Assembly (NCBI RefSeq): GCF_003073045.1
Contig: NC_037599.1
Coordinates: forward strand, 25,272,695 to 25,336,694
DNA from: Pomacea canaliculata
Lineage: Eukaryota; Mollusca; Gastropoda; Architaenioglossa; Ampullariidae
Direction: 5' to 3'
DNA: 64,000 bases
This document shows positions 34,381 through 50,147 of the stretch, piece by piece. Within the stretch, counting starts at the first letter, position 1. Each line of letters begins with the position of its first letter. The notes below the pieces were generated by a model. That model was not told the origin of the DNA, searched no databases, and saw only the letters and a program-made list of their open reading frames with translations. The position numbers and the translations under genes are program-made.

Positions 34381-34658
34381 TCATTACACTGAGTTGCCAG
34401 CATGCTACACGTGTGTGAGTAGTCATTACACTGAGTTGCCAGCATGTTACACGTGTTGTGAGTAGTCATTACACTGAGTTGCCAGCATGTTACACGTGTT
34501 GTGAGTATGAGTTGCCGGCATGTTACACGTGTTGTGAGTAGACCTGAGTTGCCGGCATGCTACACGTGTTGTGAGTAGTCATTACACTGAGTTGCCAGCA
34601 TGCTACACGTGTTGTGAGTAGACCTGAGTTGCCGGCATGTTACACGTGTTGTGAGTAG
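34366..34658 (+). repeat. Minisatellite overlapping the SLC37 stop codon and 3' UTR
   Basis: About seven units of 43 bases (TCATTACACTGAGTTGCCAG, CATGTTACAC, GTGTTGTGAGTAG) and a short 37-base form (ACCTGAGTTGCCGGCATG...). Every unit ends in GTGTTGTGAGTAG (one is truncated), and the first of these is the last four codons plus the stop codon of the SLC37 gene (TAG at 34378-34380). Confidence 0.92.
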
Positions 34659-34863
34659 CCACTTCATCAGTTTGAAGCCATGATGTTTCACAAGTTGCCA
34701 GTTGCCATTATTTCATTATTTCTCATTCTGACAGTCGTCGCTGGGGACTTGGGTGTGAGTGTGACTGTGGGAGGTATGATCTATTTCATTAACTTTTAAT
34801 TAATTGTATCACTCAGGAAGCTCCCAAGAGAGATATTTCTATCTATATTGTGGACAAGTACAC

Positions 34864-34869
34864 AATAAA
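34864..34869 (+). terminator. Candidate SLC37 poly(A) signal
   Basis: AATAAA about 485 bases after the stop codon, beyond the minisatellite, followed by a TTTTCTATGTGTTTGG stretch. If used, the minisatellite is part of the mRNA 3' UTR. Confidence 0.5.
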
Positions 34870-35227
34870 GAAGTACTTTTCTATGTGTTTGGCTATACTG
34901 ACATAATATTGTTCATTGAGAATGTAGACACGTGTTTTCGTCAGCTGTGAGTGAAGAAATTGTGTGTTCAGGATGTCGAAGTGGGTTATTTCTGAAGAAA
35001 ATCAGGTAGGTTAGACTTTAAGGGCAAAAAGACAGTCTTCCTAGTAGGTCTTAAAGAACAACACGAGTGCGTTTTTTTATTTATGATCAGGTTATTTATT
35101 TTAAAATAATAATTCCCAAATCATGAGTACATAGTTATGCTTAATTTTCAAGATATAAGCCTGAAACAAAGACATTCTCACCTGCCGCGTGCAGAAGAAA
35201 ATCCCTCTACTGGAGAGTTCTGTTGCA

Positions 35228-35557
35228 CGACATAAACACAAACAAAGTGTTGCTGGCCATTGCTAGCCCGGCATAAACACAAACAAAGTGTTGCTAGCCC
35301 GACATAAACACAAACAAAGTGTTGCTGGCCATTGCTAGCCCGGCATAAACACAAACAAAGTGTTGCTGGCCATTGCTAGCCCGGCATAAACACAAACAAA
35401 GTGTTGCTGGCCATTGCTAGCCCGGCATAAACACAAACAAAGTGTTGCTAGCCCGACATAAACACAAACAAAGTGTTGCTGGCCATTGCTAGCACGACAT
35501 AAACACAAACAAAGTGTTGCTAGCCCGACATAAACACAAACAAAGTGTTGCTGGCCA
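35228..35557 (+). repeat. Composite minisatellite, two alternating unit forms
   Basis: Roughly nine units built on CATAAACACAAACAAAGTG and TTGCT. Long units add GGCCATTGCTAGCCCGG; short units go straight to AGCCCGA. Long and short forms alternate in a semi-regular order. Confidence 0.92.
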
Positions 35558-36509
35558 GGAGTATTTGTAACGGTGAGTGTGGCTCACTCCAACAAACCTT
35601 TGTATGTCTTCGAGTTAAACGAAGAAACATCGCTCAGGTTGTTGTGGTCAAGAAGATTTCTTCCCAGGAAATAAAGCGGCTGATTTTGGAACACAGCCAT
35701 ACATATTTGAACTTTATTTAGAAGCTTCGATTGAAGTTGAAAAAAAAGTTTGAAAGGTCCAAACCGAATTCACTCAACAGACTGGTAAGTAAATCTCCGG
35801 CAGGTTAAAATGTAATGAGCAACAGCCACGGACATCGCAGTCCACTTTGTATTATTATTCTGTTACTAAGGGGCGCATACGAGGTAGGCTCAGGTAGCTT
35901 TTGCACGTGTTTATCATCAGAAAAATAGAAACACATTTCACATGTGCGTTTGTCTATGATTAACTCCTGTAATTATTTTTATTTGATAAATGGTTAATTT
36001 CCATCATTGCGTATTTATTTCATAGTTACAACAGTCTGCTAATAATGAATTTTTTACAATTAAAAATATAGCATAGAAATTAGTTAACATATTTACCGAT
36101 GTAAAAACAGTTCGCACTCGCACGTGTTCCCTGTTGCCTCTGACGTCCGTCCCCCTCCATTCTGTTTTCAGTCATTCCAAGCTCACACATCAGTGTCCAT
36201 CCCACTGTCCGTCGTGTTTAGCACTGTGTTGGATAAGGAGACGACTGATTGTGTGTTTGTGAGTGTGTCACGATGTTACTGGTAGACCAGATGGTGTAGA
36301 AAGAGTGGATGTTGTATACTTGTGTATCTGGTGCTTGATGTTTGTTTAAACTGTTTACTAACAGTCGCAGTCGGCTTGAACAGCTCGTGCTGCTGTACAG
36401 CTGGCGCTGCTGGAAGAAGATGTCTTCGTGCTACTGAAAGTCCAAGACTTACTGGACTGTAGCAGTGACTGGATAACAATCCATTCTAAAATCATCATCA
36501 TCATCATTC
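35558..36509. other. Intergenic, nothing recognised
   Basis: AT-rich to mixed sequence without coding signal. A short ATC microsatellite lies near 36491-36507. Confidence 0.5.
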
Positions 36510-36665
36510 CTTGTTAATCTTCGAGGAGCATAGGGCCGCAACAACACCGAGCTAGCGGACCAGGTTTTGGGCAGCCCCCCTCTACTGATTTTCTCCAAGT
36601 CTGTTTTGGCCTCCCAACTTTTCTCTTCCCCTGCGGGTTCCAGTCAAGTGCCTGCCTAACAATGG
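36510..36665 (+). repeat. Dispersed repeat carrying a GAGCATAGGGCCGCAA tag
   Basis: GAGGAGCATAGGGCCGCAA (36523-36541) also occurs at 17436-17454, and its core at 39945-39961 in reverse. Here it continues with a longer GC-rich body ending near CAAGTGCCTGCCT. It is probably the end of a retroelement family; not identified. Confidence 0.45.
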
Positions 36666-37039
36666 TGTCAAAATGTTTTGAGCAAATTGGTGAGTAAGGT
36701 GTGAGGATGAAGTTGGCTCGTCACGTTTGAACGAAGTATAGAGAGATATATACATCTTTAAACGATGTTAATCCACTGGCGCTTGTTGTCATCGTCTTTA
36801 GGATTCCCTAGATGAGTACAAACTCACGGTGTGAGAGAGAGAGAGGCGGGGGGTGGGGCTGGGCTGTGCACGTGTCAGTCGGTAACACCCTGCTGACGTC
36901 AGCAGCGTGAACTTTGTCCCTGGAGTGACCTGAGGGTCCGAGCTGTTGGCTGTGGAGAATGAAGCAGATGAAGATGCGAGAGGGAAGGTTGCGGAGGGAA
37001 GGTGTGTGTGTCTTACAAGCTTTCGGCTCATCTTGACTA

Positions 37040-37425
37040 TCAAACGCTTGTCTCGCAGCGAGGGTTGACTGTCCTGGGTTCAGCTCTCGTCTCGCGCACG
37101 TTGTTCTTTCTCTGCTTGTGACATCTGTTAACAGGGCTGGCTGCCTTGTCATGATGTAGTATAGTTACTACATGTCATGATGTAGCCTTAGCTACTGGCT
37201 GCCATGTCATGATGTAGTCTAGTTACTGGCTGCCATGTCATGATGTAGTATAGTTACTGACTGCCATGTCATGATGTAGTATAGTTACTGACTGCCATAT
37301 CATGATGTAGCCTTAGCTACTGGCTGGCATGTCATGATGTAGTCTAGCTGCTGGCTGCCATGTCATGATGTAGTCTAGTTGCTGACTGCCATGTCATGAT
37401 GTAGTCTAGTTGCTGGCTCAGCGTT
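37040..37425 (+). mobile_element. SINE with an internally expanded 3' region
   Basis: The tRNA-like B box region (CTGTCCTGGGTTCAGCTCT) and body (TTTCTCTGCTTGTGACATC) match the other SINEs. The 3' part, normally one unit of CTGGCTGCC..GATATAGCCTTAGTTG, is repeated about eight times as CTGGCTGCCATGTCATGATG plus TAGTCTAGTTA. The head before 37040 is diverged. Confidence 0.82.
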
Positions 37426-39179
37426 ACAAACCAGTATCTCCACTCCCCCCTTCTCCACCTTCTCGCATGTTCAATGCAGACTTATCTTTCCATGTACACC
37501 TCCAGAAGGATTATTTCTCCTTATCGTGTCACACTCATGCGTCGCCCACTAAGGTTCAGTTCAAGGGGTTAGCACTTAGAAACTAAGAAATGTCACTAAA
37601 GTGTGTAATTCACTAAGGTAGATAAGTAGGTCGAGGCAGTTGTGGCGACAGGAGATGTGGTGGCTCGTTTACCTGTGAAGGGAGTCCGGTCTTTCTCCTT
37701 GTCTCCACTTTTACCGAATGTTAGGTGAACGATTACCTGAGTATTACACTTGTCGGTGCCAAGTTTGCTGCTCTCAGGCCAGGGGGTGGGTAGGACCCGA
37801 AATTGGTACTGGATCCACCCGGGACTACGTCATCTTGTGCGCCTAGTGCTGCCTGCACTAGCTGTAGCAATGGCAATGCATTCTGGGACCTGGTTATCTA
37901 TGGTGCTGACCAGCTGGGATGTAGAATGAAGTCCATGCAAAATGAAAACAGGTGTTAGCCAGACTCTGAGACATCTCTGCAAAAGAAAGTGTCAGCAGAG
38001 GGGTACAGTAAGATTTTATATAGACGTTTAGCGAGACCCAGTGGAAGTGAGATTATTTTGCTAGTGAGAGTTTGCTAGTGTAGGAATGGCGGCTCTCACG
38101 AAAAATCAGTGAAGGGGAATCTTTTCTAAGAGAGAAGCAATAGTACTGAGAGATTGTCTACTCGTCAATTGTTAAGACTGGGAAAATGAATGAAGAGGCT
38201 TACATGGGCCGAGGTGGCGACTACGGTGAATCACCAGTCACCACAGAAATTCACTAATGCAACAAAGAAGAAGCGGTAATAAGGTGGAAGTGAGGTGCCA
38301 CAGCCCCCCCCCCTTTCCTCCGCCTTCATTAACCTTACCTACACGTACACACGTTTACAACAAAGGAAACCCGACTCCCAGTCTGCAAGTTGGTCAAACC
38401 CTTCACCAACCGGTGGGTTTGCGCATATTTCGCCTCATGCACCCGATGCCCTATTAAAATAAAAATCAAAGACTCGGTCTACACTTTTGTCGGTGGTCAA
38501 GACAACCTCTTCAAGAGTTCTGACAATATGTCGGCTTGTTGACGCAGTTCTTACTGGCTTTATTTCAGCATAAAGGTAGTCCTGGGGGCATCGTGTTTGC
38601 TGTAAACACCATTTCTTCTGTGAAGCCGGTGTTACTGATGGGAACTGAGAGCGCGCAGCATCACGACCACGACAGCTCGCACTCTGCTCACAGACCATAA
38701 TAATAAAGGAAAGATAACAGCCAGCTATAGGTGAGGGTGTTGTTGTACAGGAGAATATGAGTGTATTGTTGTACAAGTGTATAGATGACAGTATTGTTGT
38801 ACAATTAACCATACTGTTGTACAAGTGTTTAGGCGACTATATATATACTGTTGTTCAAGTGTATACACAGGTGACTGTACTGCTGTACAAATGTATTTAC
38901 AGGTGACTGTACTGCTGTACAACGGAGGCCGTTAGCAGGATGCTCAGTCGTAGCGGAGTGTCGACGTGCCCTAAACAATGGCAAAAAACATTCCCTCCCA
39001 ATGAGCAATGACTATATATATGTGTGCGTACTATTATAGTAATCAAGTCGCACTGCAAACTCCATTTATTTCCACTAGTGCCAGTTTAGGAGGCGACACA
39101 GCCATGTGTAAGCGCGGGGACAAGACGTACACGCGGTGTCCGCCATTGTGTGCACTCTGCCACGTGTAGTGACGATTGA
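37426..39179. other. Intergenic upstream of actin A
   Basis: No gene supported. A 129-codon minus frame at 38435-38824 has no recognisable domain. A minisatellite lies at 38735-38922. Confidence 0.45.
38735..38922. repeat. Degenerate minisatellite, about 38-bp unit
   Basis: About six imperfect units around GACTGTACTGCTGTACAA and GTGTATACACAGGT. The unit core TGTACAA/TTGTACA is itself palindromic. Confidence 0.75.
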
Positions 39180-39190
39180 CCATAAATAGG
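39180..39190. promoter_or_regulatory. CArG-like element upstream of actin A
   Basis: CCATAAATAGG, 258 bases before the start codon, has one extra A/T base compared with the SRF consensus CC(A/T)6GG. It may be a weak SRF site or the TATA-like element of the gene. Confidence 0.35.
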
Positions 39191-39441
39191 CATGCCTTCC
39201 TCGCCTTCCAGGAAATTCGCCTTCAAGACGGCGGTTTCTTGCCCTAGATGGAAGTTAAATTACCCAATCAGGTATCAGCTTACGTTTGCCACCAAGTATG
39301 TCGACGAATGACAGCAGTTGCTACAAAAGGCTTGTAACAGTCGTCTGCTACATGTTCTGCGATCAGGCGACGCATTCAAAATACTTCGAGTGACAGACTG
39401 GTCAACTCCATCGTCTTTAGGCAGATTTAAGACATTTGTAA

Positions 39442-41746
<2,305 letters not shown>

Positions 41747-44700
41747 AATACCTCAGTAATAATAAACTTGGCAATATTAACAGAATTTTTCTGTATACAT
41801 CATGTGAGTCATCAATTTTGTTGGTGCCAGAGATAATTTTACTTTTTAAATGTGTTCATTCTATTTTCAGAGTGCTGAAAATTGTTGTGATTTTTGTCTT
41901 GAGGTTTGATTTTACACAAAACATTGAGCTTTAATTTTTAAATTTAAAACATTTTGTTTCCAGTTTTTGTATTTGTGATTATTGGTTGTATTTTTTTAAC
42001 ACCAGGAAGGTGTGACAGACTACACGAGCAAAGTATTAACATTGTCAATTTATTTATTAAGCCTTGGTTGTCTTTCACAATTAAACTTGAAAATTATGAG
42101 TTTGAAAAGATTTGCTCTGCTACATTTCATGTGTTGTGACTGTATACCAGGTCTTGTGTCTGTGGATCTGGGAAAAATGACATTCTTATAATCTCCCTTA
42201 GTCTCAATTCCCCCACTGAGGTGTGCTTAGGTTTAATTAACCAACGTCAGTCCTTTGTACAATTTCATGTGCAAGACCTTACATTTTGTTATCTTTGCAT
42301 CACAAATCAACAACCAAACATTCTGACATGCCTGTGCATTGCAGACACCTTGGGATGGGAAATGGAAGCAAAGAGATGGAGAACATCAGGTGATTGATGC
42401 TGATTTTGTTGAAAACGGTCGTCTGCACTTAGGATTAAACATAGATGCCGGGTCAAGTGAACATTTATGCCCAGAGAGGCATTCGTAGCTTTTGAATCTT
42501 AATCTTTGTGACAGGATGCAACTAAGATTTATGAAAATGATGTTAAATATACATAATTCAAAATGAACATAGTCTGCACACAGAGACAAAAACAAATTCC
42601 AACAAATAAAACAGAAATCTAAACATAAAAGTGAAGTAGCAAGGTCTTGCAGCCAAGCTGGAAGTAGAGAAAAATTTACTGGTTATATAAATTGTGTCTC
42701 AAATGAATCTTTTGAGGTAACACTGGTCTTGTAAAATTTGGTTTCTTGAGAGAGAAAGCGCCTATCTCATGGTCCACTGTGGGCTGGGGTCCTGCTGCAC
42801 CACACAAACATTAGACTTGATATTTCCTTACTCTACCTTGGATGACTACTCTAACAACTCAATTATCCACTTCATCACTCTGACAGTTAACAATCCCTCT
42901 ATAATGGCTCACAATTACTTTATGATGGCTACTAATCACCATTTTGGCTAACATAAAAGACTGGACTGATCACAACATGCATGACCTGCGACAGGACTGA
43001 GTGATGAGATTTAACTTCTGTGATAGTTCGATCCTCTCCTAAAACTCCAGATGATCAATACCAGTAAAAATACTAAATCAGCTGTTACCAGTCAGGGGAC
43101 AATGGATACAAAGCATTGATTATTTGAACTTGGTACACTATTAATATTGAATAAAAAAAAAAATAAAAATACCCCATGTATATAAATTCTAAGTAGCCTT
43201 GAAGTTTAATTTGGTAAGTTAACAGTCTAATGACTTTAGAAAGACTTCAATATTTAAGGAACTACTAAACAAGAAAAGAAAAAAAAATACAAACCCAAAT
43301 GATCAGATATGTTGTATCTTGTAAAAAGCAGACATGTGCAATGTTCACCTGCTTTAAGAAAATGAACATAGTTATCTGCCTCGTCCCTGTGACAGAAATA
43401 TAAAGAGCTTGTTTATTGCTTTGGTCTAAAATCTCATATTTCCCATGCAGTGGTCATTTCCATTATCAACAAACCAGACCATGTCAGGCAAAAGGTGAAA
43501 TGATGAATGTTTTGGAAATTTCAATAAAATATTGTAAAGTAACTTGAAAGTTTGTTAAACATGAGGAACATGTACTTGGTTCCCTAACCCATGCCACTCT
43601 CATACTATAAGAAAGACAGATAGCAGAGAGCACAGCTGCAGTCTAGATGTCCAGATGAGTAGACGACAGTACTTTCACTAGACTCGACCCTCTACCTGCT
43701 GGTCAGTATTTCAAACATGATTAAAAAAAACAAACTCATCAAATACATAACGTACAGGGCTTTAATGTTTTCATAGTTAATGCTTACTAAACTTATTTCA
43801 TCGATCCTAAAATATTTGGAAAAAATGTTTGTCTCTATCTCGCCATAGACACAGATACACATGGTAGTCTGTGTGAACATCAGTGTGAACACTGTCGAAG
43901 GGCTCACGTCTGGAGTTGTCTCCACTTTGACCAACGCTTGCCGGTTGACATCACCACGCATGTTGACACCACCACAAACTAATCTGCTGACACCAAATCA
44001 CATTTTACTGTTAATACCAACAAACTTATCTGCTGACACCAAAACAAACTTTATTGTTGACACCAACACAAACTTTTCTGTTGACATCAAAACACCTGTT
44101 GACACAGGAGACGCCAAGTCGCATACACCAACAATAAAAATTTTCTTTTGCGCATTCTTCTGAAAATCTTTACATTTAAAAGGATTTTTGAATTCTCTAA
44201 AGTTCTTTTAAATAGGGATGTGGCACCTTCCCACAGACACATCATCTCCATGGCTTTAAAAGCCACTGAACTTGCAGCAGTGATTCGCTCCCTTTGGCCA
44301 CCCATCAACGTCGTCGCTCGTTTGTGCAGACGACTTTGTGGCAGCAGTCGAGGATGGCGTAGGTTGATCGCGTCTTGTGCCCGCAGAAGTATGTGTGCTA
44401 TGTGTATCATGACCTTACACAACGTTTTTTATTTACCTTATCAGAGAGGAACCACTTACCTCAGACAACAGCTAAATATTCCAGCAGCACGTACAGCAGC
44501 AACACGAAGGTGTGAATTAAGGATTGAGAAATTCTTCAAGTTGCTCACTTGCAGGAGTTTTGGGTGTCAACTAATGTCCACCATTCATTTGGGTCGGAGT
44601 GCGTGCATGTGTAATACTAGGCTGCGATTGTACACAATATTTGTGTGAATTTTTAAAAGAATGGACTTTGACTACACATTTTAATAAATATGTTAAGTTC

Positions 44701-45594
44701 AAGTCATATTCAGAATCACGTATCGTAATCCTGCAGAAAGGTTAAAAAAAAAGTTTGGTTGTTTTGCTTGGCATTGTGTTCTCACCCCTGCTCCAATATT
44801 AAGGTACGACACAGTGTGGGTAGCCGTGATTGTTCCATCACCTGCCGAATTGTTTTATGAAAAGTGGAGCAGGTTTTATTTTAAAGATGTTTTAAATTAG
44901 TCACAGATCCCGACCTATATTCAGTAAAGACGCTGGTGGCGAGACTCCAGTTGCAGCGTTTTCCCGTACACCCGAGATATTGTGAAAATCCCCCTTCAAG
45001 ACTGAAGCGAAAAATCTGTTAACAGCTAAATTCAATTACAACCAAAGGAAGTCGTATTTGCAAACCGATTTTTATTTTCCTTTCTTTCAAACCACTAGAG
45101 TCCAGACTTTTAGGGTCACCCCATCGCATACTAATTGAACAATATGGTGATGCCAGATTTTACCACCACCATTACCGCTTTTATAAGAATTTGACTACAA
45201 TCATCATGTATCATTCAAGCACATCCTGCATCTTTCACTCAAGTTAGTCACACCAGGTGGAATTTTTTGGTATTTATTTATCACCTTGAAAATGCATATA
45301 AAAATAGTTCAGGAACAGTAAAAAAAAAAAAAAAATGCCACAGAAATTGCCTGAAATGGTTGAACACATGTTCAACAGTCAGTGGGAGCAAATGTAACTC
45401 CCAGGGTTCATACCCTTTACAGGAAGGGTTGCTGAATGCCTGCAGCACAGCACCTAGCTGCTTATGTCCTTCACTTTGGATTTGGACTGCTGAAAATATG
45501 TAGAGTTTTTCATACTTTACTTTTTAAAAGTGAGAAGTTTCCCTACAAGAGCAATTGCAAAGCATATTTGCAATGCAATGTTTTAATTTCCAGC
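41747..45594. other. Intergenic between actins A and B
   Basis: No gene supported. The first several hundred bases should be actin A 3' UTR. The 166-codon frame at 44148-44648 has no recognisable domain. A degenerate tandem repeat lies at 43940-44105. Confidence 0.45.
43940..44105 (+). repeat. Degenerate tandem repeat, TGTTGACACCAA-type unit
   Basis: Five or six imperfect units of CTGTTGACACCAACACAAAC with spacing of about 25-35 bases. Confidence 0.65.
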
Positions 45595-45600
45595 TTTATT
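45595..45600 (-). terminator. Candidate actin B poly(A) signal
   Basis: AATAAA on the minus strand, 209 bases after the actin B stop codon. Confidence 0.5.
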
Positions 45601-45808
45601 CTAAACCACATAAAAGCCTGCAACAACTGAAAGATATGTATAGCTGGAAAAACTACTAGCTATAGAATGGTTTACAGGGCAGCGTGAAGTCTAGAAGCAG
45701 TCACTGGTTGTGGACGAGCAGCAGCAGAGTTGTTCCTGTAAATGGATGCAGAGAGGACTGTCACTGATTAACCCATGGGTCCTGGTGAATCCTGTCCCCC
45801 AAGACACA

Positions 45809-47744
<1,936 letters not shown>

Positions 47745-47892
47745 TCAAGTTCAGCTCAAGCCAACACCGGGCAGTTCCGTCTCTCTGTGAGGTTAGGAAG
47801 GCTGTGTGGGGATGGTATGGTCAGGACGAGCTATATCAACCTCCACAGACACACTGCACCCATGAGCCTCCTGTGACTCAGGCGCTTTACTT

Positions 47893-47902
47893 CCATATAT
47901 GG
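47893..47902. promoter_or_regulatory. CArG box (SRF site), proximal, actin B
   Basis: CCATATATGG is a perfect match to CC(A/T)6GG, 167 bases upstream of the actin B start codon. SRF with MRTF controls actin genes across animals. Confidence 0.8.
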
Positions 47903-47965
47903 TCACCCGTCAGGCGCCATTCAGCACTTTTCCTAGAAACCCGGCGCTGGGTAGAGTGAACAGGC

Positions 47966-47975
47966 CCATATATGG
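47966..47975. promoter_or_regulatory. CArG box (SRF site), distal, actin B
   Basis: A second perfect CCATATATGG, 73 bases (about seven helical turns) from the first. Confidence 0.8.
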
Positions 47976-48102
47976 TGTGCTCGTCTTGCGGCTGCGCATA
48001 CTGCGCCGTTACTTTCCACGTGAGAAGCTGGCGAGAGGCGGGGCTTGTGTCACGTGGCTTGTCACATCACGGCGACGGGGGATGACCGGCTCGCCCTCCG
48101 CC

Positions 48103-48114
48103 GCCGCCATCTTG
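48103..48114 (-). promoter_or_regulatory. YY1-like site in the actin B upstream region
   Basis: The reverse complement reads CAAGATGGCGGC, the core YY1 element found in many promoters. Two CACGTG E-boxes lie near 48018 and 48052. The whole 47880-48120 stretch is CpG-rich. Confidence 0.5.
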
Positions 48115-48119
48115 TGCTG

Positions 48120-48924
48120 CTGTCGCTGGCGGAAAGATGTCCCCCCCCCCTTCTTGAACTCTGAACTCTTGGCAACTACAGCCTGTCGTCGGCCGCACTC
48201 CCACAGCTTGCCAAAGATGGACACCCAGCCACGATGGCAGCACGCCGTGCTGTGTCAGCCTGTGTTGATAAGCTCTGTGTTTGCAAGCAATCAAAATGCT
48301 TTTTACTGCCCTCGCCCTTGTCAAGCCACCCGAGTCCCCCACCCACACGCCTGAAGTATGTCACCCGCTTGTGTACACAGTACGTACGTTGTAGCTGACA
48401 GACAGGAGGGTGACAGCACTGTGTCGTGGCGAGCTGTGACAGTTGGCGAGGTGCTGTGGACACCGGGCACCTGACGTACGTGCGGTCGTATGGCGTGTCG
48501 CATGCGTGCATGCACGAGACGTGGGTGGCGCGTGTGTGTTTGTCGTGTGCGCAAAGCTCTTGACGAAGGCCAAGACATGTCAAAGGTGAATCGTGAAGTA
48601 GCTTCGGACACTTGCCACAAGCTTTGTCTGCCCCAGGTCTCGGTGTGCGGCATGTTGGTCAAGATACCAGTGTGTGGCCTGTTATCAAATATGGAAGTGC
48701 AGCGTTTCGTCTACAGATAACACGTAGTCTGTTATCAGTATCAAGCATGAGAGTTCAGCCTTTTGTCCTGTTGATGCGAGCATGTTCTGTGCAACCTTTT
48801 GTCCTCGCAGATAAATGTTCATACTTTTGTCCTCGCAGATAAATGTGCAAGCTGTTATCCACTGTGAAAGTGCAGCATCTTGTTGACAGCTGTGACGGCC
48901 TGTTTCCACAGATACGTGCATGGT
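48120..48924. other. Upstream of actin B, nothing firm
   Basis: GC-rich sequence without supportable coding. Loose repeats of TTTTGTCCTCGCAGATAAATG occur near 48797-48845. Confidence 0.4.
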
Positions 48925-49005
48925 CTACAGATAACTGATTTATTTGTCTACAGATAACTGACTGATTTATTTGTCTACAGATAACTGACTGATTTATTTG
49001 TACGT
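48925..49005 (+). repeat. Short tandem repeat, about 29-bp unit
   Basis: Three units of CTACAGATAACTGACTGATT plus TATTTGT. Confidence 0.9.
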
Positions 49006-49083
49006 GCAGCGTAGTCATACATGGCTGCCGTCTCGCTTGACAGATTTAAAAGCAGATTAATTACTCTTCCAGTGTCAACATGT

Positions 49084-49755
49084 CACTTTCTTCGTGCCTC
49101 ATTCACTCATTGTGTCTGTGTACCTCATTCACTTACCCTGTGCCTCATTCACTCAATGTGCCATTGTTACACTGTGCCTCATTCACTCAATGTCTTTGTA
49201 CCTCATTCACTCATTGTCTGTGTGCCTCATTCACTCAGTGTCTTTGTACCTCATTCACTCATTGTTTGTGTGCTTCATTCACTCAATGTCTTTGTACCTC
49301 ATTCACTCATTGTCTGTGTGCCTCATTCACTCAATGTGTCTTTATACCTCATTCACTCATTGTCTGTGTGCCTCATTCACTCAATGTGTCTGTACCTCAT
49401 TCACTCATTGTCTGTGTACCTCATTCACTCATTGTCTGTGTGCCTCATTCACTCATTGTCTGTGTGCCTCATTCACTCAGTGTCTTTGTACCTCATTCAC
49501 TTATTGTCTGTGTGCCTCATTCACTCAGTGTCTTTGTACCTCATTCACTCATTGTTCGTGTGCTTTATTCACTCAATGTCTTTGTACCTCATTCACTCAT
49601 TGTCTGTGTGCCTCATTCACTCATTGTCTGTGTGCCTCATTCACTCAATGTGTCTTTATACCTCATTCACTCTTTGTCTGTGTGCCTCATTCACTCAATG
49701 TGTCTTTATACCTCATTCACTCATTGTTCGTGTGCCTCATTCACTGTACCTGTAT
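49084..49755 (+). repeat. Large 24-26-bp minisatellite open in all three plus frames
   Basis: About 28 units of the type GTGCCTCATTCACTCATTG plus TCTGT; 24-base units are commonest, with some of 26 bases (extra TG). Because the unit has no stop codon and 24 is a multiple of three, all three forward frames are open for 240-280 codons, reading as octapeptide repeats such as CVPHSLIV, LCASFTHC or VCLIHSLS. No start context, splice site or homologous protein supports a gene. Confidence 0.93.
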
Positions 49756-49924
49756 GTGTTCTTTACTTTCATTGTGTCTTTGTGTCCATACAGTAGTATG
49801 TTGCTGCTGTTGCGACTTGCAGCGAAATGCAGTGATAACGACGCCATGGGTAGACTGATGTAAGTAGGAAATAGAGTTACGGTGATTGAAATACATGTAA
49901 ATACGGTTTTTACGGTATATTATT

Positions 49925-50147
49925 AGTTAGGCCCTTCGCCCCCCCCCCTCCTCCCCTCCTCCCCAGGTCCATAGGCCATCCACGACAGTCCTCCAACGCC
50001 TCCGGTCCTGGGCTCCAGGACTGTTGGCAATTGTTTTACTGTTTTCGATGTTTTTGTAGCAAGGGTTTGTTTGACGGGGTGGGGGTGCTAGCCCCACGCC
50101 CAACCCTCCTCCTTTTTCAGCCGGGCTTGGGACCGTCCTTGGCGGAG
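49925..50147 (-). mobile_element. Internally deleted RTE-like LINE with 18-bp target duplication
   Basis: On the minus strand the element opens with GGTCCCAAGCCCGG and AAGGAGGAGGGTTGGGC, the leader also seen at 6630-6670 in the big LINE copy. After about 100 bases it jumps to a sequence coding for AQDRRRWR..VDGLW, which I take to be the 3' end of such LINEs. It is flanked by TTTTTACGGTATATTATT at 49907-49924 and 50148-50165, a perfect 18-bp target duplication. So both ends are original and the middle, nearly all of the coding part, is missing. Confidence 0.78.

Noticed and set aside
35228-35557. CRISPR-like array
   Set aside because: Units are contiguous variants of one sequence without unique spacers, and the genome is eukaryotic; it is a minisatellite.
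38435-38824. 129-codon minus-strand frame upstream of actin A
   Set aside because: No recognisable family; it overlaps a minisatellite at its start. Could be a retroelement scrap but I cannot support that.
44148-44648. 166-codon open frame between actins
   Set aside because: No domain, no codon pattern or neighbour that supports it; Cys/Arg-rich chance frame.
49021-49863. 280-, 254- and 238-codon open frames as a possible secreted repeat protein
   Set aside because: All three frames are open only because the 24-base repeat has no stop codon; no start, splice or family evidence.
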